In this document: piece by piece, positions 1-4,816 of the stretch
Layout: each line of letters begins with the position of its first letter
Numbering within the stretch: the stretch's first letter is position 1
NCBI GenBank assembly: GCA_030612185.1
Contig: JAUWOI010000163.1
Span: forward strand, 1 to 8,620
Source: Anaerolineae bacterium
GTDB lineage: Bacteria; Chloroflexota; Anaerolineae; B4-G1
Length of the DNA stretch: 8,620 nt
Reading direction: 5' to 3'
Program-made: the position numbers and the translations under genes
Notes under the pieces: generated by a model
What the model was told of the DNA's origin: nothing
Seen by the model: only the letters and a program-made list of their open reading frames with translations
Databases searched by the model: none

Positions 1-738
1 CTGCTCAACACCACCCGCGAGAACCTGCGCTTTCTCGATCGCGTGTCCCTCTTCGAGGTCGGCGCGGTTTACCTGCCGGTGGAGGGGCAAACGCTACCAA
101 ACGAGCCATGTCACCTGTGCATTGTGACGACTGGCCCGCGAGATGCCCGCTCTTGGATGGCGGGACAGGACCGCACGCCGGTGGACTTCTATGACCTCAA
201 GGGAGTGGTGGAGGCATTACTGACCGGACTGGGGCTGAAGGGGACGTTCGAACCTGGCAAGCACCCCGCCTTCCATCCGGGCCGGTGTGCGCAGGTAAGC
301 GTCGGGGAGGACGTGGGGGGCGTGATGGGGGAGTTGCATCCTCTGGTGCGGGAACCATTCGACCTGCCAGCGCAACCTGTCTGCGCGTTAGAGTTTGACC
401 TGGATAGGCTGCTGGCGGCCTGGGGTGCACCGTGCAGGATGGCCTCTATCTCAATCCACCCGCCGGTCTACGAGGACCTGGCGGTGGTGGTGGACGAGGG
501 CCTGCCGGCGGTGCGCGTGCGTGACATCATCGCCCAGACCGGCTCTTCGCTAGTGCGCTCAGTCGTGCTGTTCGACGTCTATCGGGGCGAGCAGGTGGGA
601 GCCGGCAAGAAGAGCCTGGCCTACCGCCTCACCTACCAGGCGGACGATCGTACGCTGACCGACCGGGAAGTCGCCAAACTGCGGGGCAAGATCATCCGCC
701 GGTTGGAGCGGGAACTGGGCGCGACGCTGCGGAGTTAG
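1..738 (+). CDS. pheT: Phenylalanine-tRNA ligase beta subunit, C-terminal part (5' end outside window)
   Basis: This is the 3' end of the beta chain of the alpha2-beta2 phenylalanyl-tRNA synthetase, a cytoplasmic enzyme that charges tRNA-Phe. The frame is open from base 1, giving 245 visible residues ending in TAG; the family is usually about 800 residues, so roughly two thirds lies upstream. The visible part starts in the catalytic-like core domain (FEVGAVY, then FYDLKGVVEALL, HPGRCAQV and GELHP, all typical of PheT). It ends with the FDX-ACB anticodon-binding domain, about the last 95 residues (nt 448-735), with PPVYEDLAVVVDE, VLFDVYRG, GKKSLAYRLTY and DRTLTDREV. The GTG at position 43 lies inside the conserved core and is not the real start. 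The gene converges with the minus-strand TPR gene at 739-802. No frame disruption is seen and the identification is firm. Confidence 0.96.
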   Translation: MLNTTRENLRFLDRVSLFEVGAVYLPVEGQTLPNEPCHLCIVTTGPRDARSWMAGQDRTPVDFYDLKGVVEALLTGLGLKGTFEPGKHPAFHPGRCAQVSVGEDVGGVMGELHPLVREPFDLPAQPVCALEFDLDRLLAAWGAPCRMASISIHPPVYEDLAVVVDEGLPAVRVRDIIAQTGSSLVRSVVLFDVYRGEQVGAGKKSLAYRLTYQADDRTLTDREVAKLRGKIIRRLERELGATLRS

Positions 739-743
739 TCCAA

Positions 744-771
744 TCAGCCGTTAGCAGGCAGCAGTTAGCCG
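744..771. repeat. Degenerate heptanucleotide tandem repeat, array A (4 units)
   Basis: Four 7-nt units lie end to end just after the pheT stop, with consensus KYAGCMG (for example TTAGCAG at 751 and TTAGCCG at 765). Read on the minus strand, the units fit CNGCTRA, the same consensus as array B at 779-813, so the two arrays are inverted copies of one repeat family. The perfect arm AGGCAGCAGTTAG (756-768) pairs with 803-815. Confidence 0.7.
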
Positions 772-778
772 GTATCCT

Positions 779-815
779 TTGCTGACCGCCGACGGCTAAC
801 TACTAACTGCTGCCT
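779..815. repeat. Degenerate heptanucleotide tandem repeat, array B (5 units), inverted relative to array A
   Basis: Five 7-nt units with consensus CNGCTRA run from 779 to 813 (for example CGGCTAA at 793 and CTACTAA at 800). The array covers the stop codon and last codons of the minus-strand TPR gene. Bases 803-815 (CTAACTGCTGCCT) are the exact reverse complement of 756-768, so transcripts from either side could form a 13-bp stem with a 34-nt loop. An alternative register pairs 763-771 with 793-801. This might act as a weak bidirectional 3' barrier between the convergent genes, but no clear U-tract follows on either strand. Confidence 0.65.
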
Positions 816-1351
816 TTCAGCAACCTGGTGCGCAGGCTGAGTAGGCCACGCAGCGTCTTCTGGCTGGCAGTCGGTTTTCGCAGCGTCTGCAGGCCAGCCT
901 CGTAGGCCGCCAGGCCAGCATTGCGGTCGCCCGCCTTCCACATCTGCACCCCCATCGCCAGCAGCGTCTCACCCTGACGTTGAGCGTCGCCTAATCCGGC
1001 GAAGATGTCGGCTGCCTGGCGCAAACACTCCTGCGCCTTGGCGCGTTCGCCCCTGTTGGCGTACAACCCACCCAGATTGCCCAGTGCTTGTGCCTCACGG
1101 TCGTGGTCGCCCAGGCGGACGAAGGCCGCTCTGGCTTCGTCCAGTGATGCCGTCGCCTCGTCCCACTTACCCTGCAGCCGGTAAATCACACCCAGGTTAT
1201 TCACCATCTCGGCCGCCTCGACCTCGTTCCCCTCGGTGGCGAACATCTCTTGGGCCTGTGCAAACCTAGTGGCGGCTTCTTCGTATAACCCTTCTTGAAA
1301 CAGCCGCAGCCCTTCTTCTTTTAACTTCTGTGCAGAAGTCGTCTCGTCCAT
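803..1351 (-). CDS. Small tetratricopeptide-repeat (TPR) protein
   Basis: The product is a 182-residue soluble protein made almost entirely of helical TPR repeats. Four repeats sit at about residues 7-40, 47-80, 87-120 and 127-160, with an exact 40-residue period: the turn glycine falls at G21, G61, G101 and G141 (GLYEEA, GKWDEA, GERAKA, GDRNAG). This longer spacing resembles the kinesin-light-chain or Rap-like TPR type. There is no signal peptide or membrane segment. The start is placed at the ATG at 1351, preceded on its strand by GGGGG seven nt upstream; a TTG at 1390 would add 13 residues encoded by a repeat array and is unlikely. The gene follows the HTH gene by 35 nt, probably in one transcript. 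TPR proteins bind other proteins or peptides. The partner is unknown, and the HTH protein upstream is the obvious candidate (inference). The last codons and stop lie in repeat array B. Confidence 0.85.
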   Translation of the reverse strand: MDETTSAQKLKEEGLRLFQEGLYEEAATRFAQAQEMFATEGNEVEAAEMVNNLGVIYRLQGKWDEATASLDEARAAFVRLGDHDREAQALGNLGGLYANRGERAKAQECLRQAADIFAGLGDAQRQGETLLAMGVQMWKAGDRNAGLAAYEAGLQTLRKPTASQKTLRGLLSLRTRLLKGSS

Positions 1352-1360
1352 CACTGCACC

Positions 1361-1388
1361 CCCAATCTGTAATTTGCAGTCTACAATC
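1361..1388. repeat. Degenerate heptanucleotide tandem repeat, array C (4 units)
   Basis: Four 7-nt units fill the gap between the HTH and TPR genes; on the minus strand they begin GATTGTA, GACTGCA and continue with AATTACA and GATTGGG. In shifted phase one unit reads CTGCAAA, one base from the CTGCTAA type of arrays A and B, so the arrays may be related. The array overlaps two bases of the HTH stop codon, and its last unit supplies G's of the TPR ribosome binding site. Confidence 0.6.
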
Positions 1389-2058
1389 AATAGGTAATAT
1401 CCAGCAGCCCTTCGGCAATGGCGCGCAGCCCCCCGGCCGGCATCTGGGCCAGTTTCATCGCCACTTCCAGGTATTTGATGTTAATGGGCAGAATGACAAA
1501 CTCCTGCACCTCTCTGGGAAGTTCGTGGAGCAGGCGCCAGACATCCTGCTGCCGATGCCATTCTCCCACCGGCCCCTCTTGATCATCGAGGAAGTACTCC
1601 AGAGGCAAATGCAGATATTGCGCCAGTAACTCCAATCGCGCCAGCGGGATAGGCTGCTCCCCGTGCTCGTGGGCGGAGAGACGGCTGACTGAGCAGCCCG
1701 CCACCTTCGCCAACTCCTTCTGGGAGAGCCCGGCCTCCAGCCGGGCCTGGCGCAAGAGCGCCCCCACGATGCGATGGCGCAGAGCCAGCACCTCCCGTAG
1801 CGGCAGCGGCTCTTCCTCCGTCCCAAGTTCCGGATCCCGTTCCCAGAAACGCATTATCGGAGTCTCGAGTACGTAGGCCAGCACCTCCAACTCCGGCAGA
1901 GAGATGGGCTTCCGTCCCTTCTCATACGCTGTGATGGTGCTGGTGGAAACTCCTAACGCAGTTGCGCATTCCCGCTTGGTCTTCCTGGCTTGCTCACGTG
2001 CATCGCGCAGCAACAGGCCGACGATGCGGTTTCGCAAGGTCAACTTCTCCTCAGCCAT
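1387..2058 (-). CDS. Transcriptional regulator with two tandem XRE-type helix-turn-helix domains
   Basis: This 223-residue protein carries two lambda-repressor/Cro-like (XRE, HTH_3) domains. HTH1 is at about residues 11-71 (IVGLLLRDAREQA, then ALGVSTSTITAYEKG) and HTH2 at about 96-156 (IVGALLRQARLEAGLSQKEL, then AGCSVSRLSAHEHG). The copies are 85 residues apart and similar in layout, so they look like an internal duplication; one chain could recognise a two-part site. Residues 80-95 form an acidic/proline-rich linker, and 165-223 is a helical tail of unknown role. The start is the ATG at 2058, preceded by AAGGAGGG (2063-2070). An upstream in-frame start at 2196 would place the predicted promoter inside the gene. 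The gene is divergent from nusA and precedes the TPR gene. XRE proteins commonly autoregulate; control of the neighbouring nusA promoter is possible but not shown. The target is unknown. Confidence 0.88.
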   Translation of the reverse strand: MAEEKLTLRNRIVGLLLRDAREQARKTKRECATALGVSTSTITAYEKGRKPISLPELEVLAYVLETPIMRFWERDPELGTEEEPLPLREVLALRHRIVGALLRQARLEAGLSQKELAKVAGCSVSRLSAHEHGEQPIPLARLELLAQYLHLPLEYFLDDQEGPVGEWHRQQDVWRLLHELPREVQEFVILPINIKYLEVAMKLAQMPAGGLRAIAEGLLDITY

Positions 2059-2062
2059 TGAT

Positions 2063-2070
2063 CCCTCCTT
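2063..2070 (-). promoter_or_regulatory. Ribosome binding site of the HTH gene
   Basis: On the minus strand this reads AAGGAGGG, a near-perfect Shine-Dalgarno sequence about 5 nt before the ATG at 2058. It fixes the start of the regulator at 2058 rather than at the longer in-frame start at 2196. Confidence 0.85.
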
Positions 2071-2092
2071 GCTGTGACGTGTGTTATGAGAC

Positions 2093-2102
2093 CCTTGCAA
2101 GG
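2093..2102. promoter_or_regulatory. 10-bp perfect palindrome CCTTGCAAGG, candidate operator
   Basis: A perfect 10-bp palindrome lies in the 5' untranslated region of the HTH gene, between its predicted promoter and its ribosome binding site. XRE regulators often bind short palindromes near their own start, so this is a candidate autoregulatory operator. A 10-bp palindrome can arise by chance and no second copy was noticed near the nusA promoter. Confidence 0.3.
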
Positions 2103-2151
2103 CCACATTTACTAATTCAGCCGACAACTTCCGTGCCAACTCTGATATGTA

Positions 2152-2180
2152 ATTATAGCACAACCAGGCATGGGCCACAA
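2152..2180 (-). promoter_or_regulatory. Sigma-70-type promoter for the HTH-TPR unit
   Basis: On the minus strand a -35 element TTGTGG (2175-2180) and a perfect -10 TATAAT (2152-2157) are separated by 17 bp. Transcription would begin near 2145, giving a leader of about 86 nt before the ATG at 2058. The -35 matches consensus only in TTG; the -10 and the spacing are ideal. Confidence 0.65.
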
Positions 2181-2212
2181 AACGCAAAAAGGCCAATCGC
2201 GGCTGAAACTAC

Positions 2213-2241
2213 TTGCGCGTTCAAGGCGTCTATGTTATAAT
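2213..2241 (+). promoter_or_regulatory. Sigma-70-type promoter for the nusA operon
   Basis: A -35 element TTGCGC (2213-2218) and a perfect -10 TATAAT (2236-2241) are 17 bp apart. The -10 is preceded by TGT, giving an extended -10 (TGnTATAAT). Transcription would start near 2248. Only 32 bp separate this -35 from that of the divergent HTH promoter, so a factor bound between them could influence both. Confidence 0.7.
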
Positions 2242-2254
2242 TTAGTCAGTACGT

Positions 2255-2300
2255 GGGCGGGGTGGCGGAGAAGTGGATATGGGCGGGGTGGGAGAAGTGG
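2255..2300 (+). repeat. G-rich direct repeat, two copies in the nusA leader
   Basis: GGGCGGGGTGGCGGAGAAG... at 2255-2276 recurs at 2281-2300 with a 2-nt deletion (GGTGGCGGAG becomes GGTGGGAG). The copies begin 26 nt apart, and the first starts about 7 nt after the predicted transcription start. Confidence 0.75.
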
Positions 2301-2301
2301 G
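2281..2301 (+). other. Canonical G-quadruplex motif in the nusA leader (RNA-sense strand)
   Basis: Four G-runs (2281-2283, 2285-2288, 2290-2292, 2299-2301) are separated by loops of 1, 1 and 6 nt, which meets the usual G3+N1-7 rule. The motif is on the non-template strand, so it could form in the transcript. Its last two runs are also the left arm of the hairpin at 2290-2318, so the two folds exclude each other. Confidence 0.5.
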
Positions 2302-2318
2302 CAAACCCCACTTTTCTT
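2290..2318 (+). terminator. Terminator-like hairpin in the nusA leader (candidate attenuator)
   Basis: AAGTGGG (2295-2301) pairs perfectly with CCCACTT (2307-2313) around a CAAAC loop. Five further pairs, including G-U wobbles, can extend the stem to 2290/2318. The descending arm and what follows are pyrimidine-rich (CTTTTCTTCG at 2311-2320), so it resembles a weak intrinsic terminator. It lies about 165 nt before the nusA start and could act as an attenuator rather than a full stop. Confidence 0.4.
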
Positions 2319-2353
2319 CGTATATGGACACCAAGGCATAAAACTGCCCGTAT

Positions 2354-2388
2354 TGCTCCGCCGAGTCGCTGACCCGGCGGCTTCAGCA
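2354..2388 (+). other. Long imperfect hairpin in the nusA leader
   Basis: TGCT (2354-2357) pairs with AGCA (2385-2388), CCGCCG (2358-2363) with CGGCGG (2375-2380) and GTC (2365-2367) with GAC (2371-2373). There is a single A/C mismatch and a 4-nt bulge (CTTC, 2381-2384). With 13 pairs, mostly G-C, it is too ordered to dismiss easily. No known RNA family was recognised. Confidence 0.5.
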
Positions 2389-2434
2389 GAATATTGAGAG
2401 ACGGTGATTAACTATGAGCCGCTCAACAAATTTG

Positions 2435-2468
2435 GCTTGCGACCAAGCGGGGAATCACATATCCCCGT
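2435..2468 (+). other. Two adjacent hairpins next to the nusA ribosome binding site
   Basis: GCTTG (2435-2439) pairs with CAAGC (2444-2448) around a CGAC tetraloop, and CGGGGA (2448-2453) pairs with TCCCCG (2462-2467) around an 8-nt loop. The second stem ends 5 nt before the AGGAG at 2473. They may set access to the ribosome binding site or support NusA or ribosomal protein binding (inference). Both stems can form together if the shared C2448 is used by only one. Confidence 0.45.
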
Positions 2469-2472
2469 CAGC

Positions 2473-2477
2473 AGGAG
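2473..2477 (+). promoter_or_regulatory. Ribosome binding site deciding the nusA start
   Basis: AGGAG lies 7 nt before the ATG at 2485 and only 4 nt before the ATG at 2482. This favours 2485, giving a protein that begins MKSEF as many NusA proteins do, over 2482 or the GTG at 2404. Confidence 0.75.
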
Positions 2478-2484
2478 AAGGATG

Positions 2485-4449
2485 ATGAAGTCGGAGTTCT
2501 TACTGGCATTCAATCAAATCTGTAGCGATCGCGGCTTATCCAGGGAAGTCGTGCTTGATGTCCTGCAGGTGGCGTTGGTGTCCGCCTACCGGCGCGACAG
2601 CGATGCCAACACCCCCCAAAATGTTACGAGCCAGATTGACCTGGAGACCGGACAGGCGCGTATCTTCGTCGAGAAGCAGGTGGTAGAGACAATCACTGAT
2701 CCTGAACAGGAGATTACTCTGGCGGACGCGCGTGTTATCCAGCCTGATGTCGAAGTGGGGGATGAGGTGATAGTTGAAAGCACCCCCAAGAACTTCGGGC
2801 GCATCGCGGCGCAGACCGCCAAGCAGGTCATCCTGCAACGCATCCGCGAAGCCGAACGGGAAGCGCAATACACTCGTTATGTCCAGCAGGAAGGAGAGAT
2901 TGTCCACGGCACGGTGCAGAGCATCACGCCGCAGGCCGTGAGGTTGCACCTTGAAGGCACTGATGCGCTCTTGCCGCGCAGCCAGCAGGTGCCCGGCGAG
3001 CGTTACACCCTTCATCAGCGCCTGCGGGCCTACGTGCTGGAGGTCCGCAAGACCGGTCGTGGCCCACAAGTTACTGTCTCGCGCAACCACAAGAATATGC
3101 TGCGCCGGCTGCTGGAACTGGAAGTGCCCGAGATTTTCAACGGCGCGGTCGAGATCAGATCCATCTCCCGCGAGGCGGGTTCCCGCTCCAAGGTCGCCGT
3201 CGCTGCCCGCCAGCCCGGAGTAGACCCGGTGGGAGCCTGTGTAGGCATGCGTGGTGTGCGCATCCAGTCAATTGTAGACGAACTGGGTGGTGAGAAGATT
3301 GATATCATCGAGTGGAGCCCTGACACAGGCACTTTCATTGCCAAGGCACTCAGCCCGGCCAAAGTGCTGAGCGTGCAACTGGAGGAGGCCCCGGCCGAGG
3401 GGAAGACCGCTAGCGTAGTCGTGCCCGACGGGCAACTCTCGCTGGCCATCGGGCGGGCCGGACAGAACGCTCGGTTGGCAGCGAAACTGACCGGCTGGCG
3501 TATTGACATTCAGAGCGTCACCGAGGCGGCTACATGGGCGTTGCAGCAGGTGAACGAAGACCCCGACGTCCTGCCCGCTCTGGGCCTGGTGGCTGAACTG
3601 CTTCCCACCGTCGCCGGTATTCTGCGCCGGTACGAACAAGAGAGGCTGCCCTATAATGGCGAAGAACTTCGCACCCTACGGCAGGTAATCGAGGGGGTTG
3701 GGGGTTATTACGCTTCGATACGCGACGCCGAACGAGCGCGTCTTATGGCAGAAGAGACAGTCCGTCGTGCAGTCATTGATGCCGCCGAGGTTGAGCGCCG
3801 CGCGGCTATCGAAGCCGCCCTCGCTCTCATCCCACCCCAGTCCCACGAGATTTCGCTGACCGAGATAGACCTCAGCACACGTGTGTTTGGTCACCTGGAA
3901 CAAGCCAGGCTGACGACCGTTGGGGATGTGATGAAATGCCTGGCCGAGGGAGACGAAGGGCTGCTGAAACTGGATGGCATTGGCCCCAAGAGCCTGACCG
4001 AGGTCAAGCGATGCATTGAGGCATTGGCATTGCCGAAGGTCGAGGAGGTCATTCCTACGGAGGAGGAGACCGCCGCCGAGGTGGAGGCAGAAGTACCGGT
4101 CGCAGTTGTAGAGGTGGTGGCCGCAGAATCTGCCATAGAAATGGAAGCGACCATAGAAGAAGCCTTAGAGGAAGAAGTACCTACGCCAGAGGTCGCTTTG
4201 GAAGCCGTTGAGGAAACACCGGTTGAGGAAGCCATAACCGAAGCCGAAGAGGTCCCGGCCTTGGCGCCGGTTCAAGAATTCTCAGTCGAGGAAGAAGGGG
4301 AAACCGAGGCTGAATTAGAGGAAGGGCGTAGGCGAGAGCGCCGCCTCCGCCGGCAACTGGTCTACGATGAGGAGTTAGGTGAGACCGTCGCTCTCCGCCG
4401 GCGCAAGAGGGACGAGGGCCCTGGCGAGTGGGAAGAGTACCTGGGGTAA
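2485..4449 (+). CDS. nusA: Transcription termination/antitermination factor NusA, with extended C-terminus
   Basis: NusA binds RNA polymerase and nascent RNA and modulates pausing, termination and antitermination. From the ATG at 2485 the product has 654 residues, longer than E. coli NusA (495) and far longer than B. subtilis NusA. Domains in order: polymerase-binding N-terminal domain (about 1-130), S1 domain (about 136-202, [11 protein letters not shown]), KH1 (about 217-295, GxxG loop as GMRG at 254), and KH2 (about 305-345, [16 protein letters not shown]). A helical linker of about 110 residues (345-455) follows, then a helix-hairpin-helix segment (about 458-515) very like the RNA polymerase alpha C-terminal domain ([32 protein letters not shown]). 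The end is a Glu-rich tail (about 519-613) followed by basic clusters and an acidic terminus. It heads a tight operon, ending 7 nt before ylxR. No rimP precedes it. Family assignment is certain; the roles of the linker and tail are unknown. Confidence 0.97.
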   Translation: MKSEFLLAFNQICSDRGLSREVVLDVLQVALVSAYRRDSDANTPQNVTSQIDLETGQARIFVEKQVVETITDPEQEITLADARVIQPDVEVGDEVIVESTPKNFGRIAAQTAKQVILQRIREAEREAQYTRYVQQEGEIVHGTVQSITPQAVRLHLEGTDALLPRSQQVPGERYTLHQRLRAYVLEVRKTGRGPQVTVSRNHKNMLRRLLELEVPEIFNGAVEIRSISREAGSRSKVAVAARQPGVDPVGACVGMRGVRIQSIVDELGGEKIDIIEWSPDTGTFIAKALSPAKVLSVQLEEAPAEGKTASVVVPDGQLSLAIGRAGQNARLAAKLTGWRIDIQSVTEAATWALQQVNEDPDVLPALGLVAELLPTVAGILRRYEQERLPYNGEELRTLRQVIEGVGGYYASIRDAERARLMAEETVRRAVIDAAEVERRAAIEAALALIPPQSHEISLTEIDLSTRVFGHLEQARLTTVGDVMKCLAEGDEGLLKLDGIGPKSLTEVKRCIEALALPKVEEVIPTEEETAAEVEAEVPVAVVEVVAAESAIEMEATIEEALEEEVPTPEVALEAVEETPVEEAITEAEEVPALAPVQEFSVEEEGETEAELEEGRRRERRLRRQLVYDEELGETVALRRRKRDEGPGEWEEYLG

Positions 4450-4456
4450 TGACTGT

Positions 4457-4816
4457 ATGGGCAAGCGACCACGGCGACTCAAGCATGTTCCGCAACGCAC
4501 CTGTGTTGCCTGCCGCACGGTGCGGCCCAAGCGGGAGTTGGTGCGCATTGTGCGGCTTTCTTCAAGTGGGGCCGAGGGTGTGGTGATGGTAGACGAGACG
4601 GGCAAGCGCAGTGGACGAGGGGCTTATCTGTGCCGTCAGCGCGGTTGCTGGGAGACAGCACTGGCACAGCAGCAACTGGGGCGGACACTAAAGACAACGC
4701 TGACCACTGAAACCGAAGCCCAGTTGCGGGAATATGCGGCTGGGTTGCCTCGCCTCCTGGCAACGGGAACAGAGGAGAGTGAGGAAGCAGTGAAGGGAGT
4801 GAGTATAGATGAGTAA
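4457..4816 (+). CDS. ylxR: YlxR-family RNA-binding protein (DUF448; RnpM-like)
   Basis: This 119-residue protein belongs to the YlxR/DUF448 family, found almost always between nusA and infB. The family signature is complete: QRTCVACR (residues 13-20), KRELVRIVR (25-33) and GRGAYLC (53-59). A basic N-terminus (MGKRPRRLKH) fits RNA binding. Four cysteines (C16, C19, C59, C64) form two pairs that could bind a metal; this spacing is common in the family, but metal binding is an inference. In B. subtilis the family member has been described as an RNase P modulator (RnpM), so a role in tRNA processing is possible here. The last 30 or so residues are acidic and divergent. The start at 4457 lies 7 nt after the nusA stop, with GGGG about 10 nt upstream. 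The 3' end overlaps infB by 8 nt. The L7Ae-like ylxQ, common next to ylxR in Firmicutes, is absent. Confidence 0.92.
   Translation: MGKRPRRLKHVPQRTCVACRTVRPKRELVRIVRLSSSGAEGVVMVDETGKRSGRGAYLCRQRGCWETALAQQQLGRTLKTTLTTETEAQLREYAAGLPRLLATGTEESEEAVKGVSIDE
4793..4799 (+). promoter_or_regulatory. Ribosome binding site of infB inside ylxR
   Basis: AAGGGAG lies within the ylxR 3' end, 9 nt before the infB ATG at 4809. It supports that start and translational coupling across the 8-nt gene overlap. Confidence 0.6.

Larger units (their letters stand above)
2248..2484 (+). promoter_or_regulatory. Structured 5' leader of nusA (about 240 nt)
   Basis: The stretch between the predicted start of transcription and the nusA ATG has no convincing gene. 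It holds, in order, a 26-nt-spaced direct repeat of G-rich sequence (2255-2300), a G-quadruplex motif (2281-2301), a terminator-like hairpin (2290-2318), a long imperfect hairpin (2354-2388), a 5-bp hairpin (2435-2448) and a 6-bp hairpin (2448-2467) just before the AGGAG ribosome binding site. An in-frame GTG at 2404 could extend NusA by 27 residues, but the extension resembles no NusA N-terminus known to me and would cover the last two hairpins. In E. coli the nusA operon leader is subject to NusA-dependent attenuation; similar control here is inferred. No known riboswitch class was recognised. Confidence 0.55.

Noticed and set aside
744..815. CRISPR array
   Set aside because: The repeats are 7 nt and contiguous, without spacers, so they cannot be a CRISPR array.
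2059..2196. Longer N-terminus for the HTH protein from 2196
   Set aside because: It would include the TATAAT promoter in coding sequence. The strong AAGGAGGG and ATG at 2058 give a standard XRE protein.
2170..2397. A 75-codon plus-strand frame across the promoter and nusA leader
   Set aside because: Its start lies upstream of the predicted nusA promoter and it covers the G-rich repeat and hairpins. The translation is low complexity, and no rimP-like motif is present.
2404..2484. GTG at 2404 as the NusA start (27 extra residues)
   Set aside because: The extension matches no NusA N-terminus I know, has only a weak ribosome binding site, and covers two hairpins. AGGAG at 2473 points to the ATG at 2485.
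2536..3090. A 184-codon minus-strand frame opposite the nusA N-terminal region
   Set aside because: It is antisense to conserved NusA sequence, with no recognisable motif and no ribosome binding site that I could see.
3676..3903. Possible frameshift or fusion in the NusA linker region
   Set aside because: The frame stays open with similar composition and leads directly into the alpha-CTD-like domain, so the linker is treated as a genuine part of the protein.
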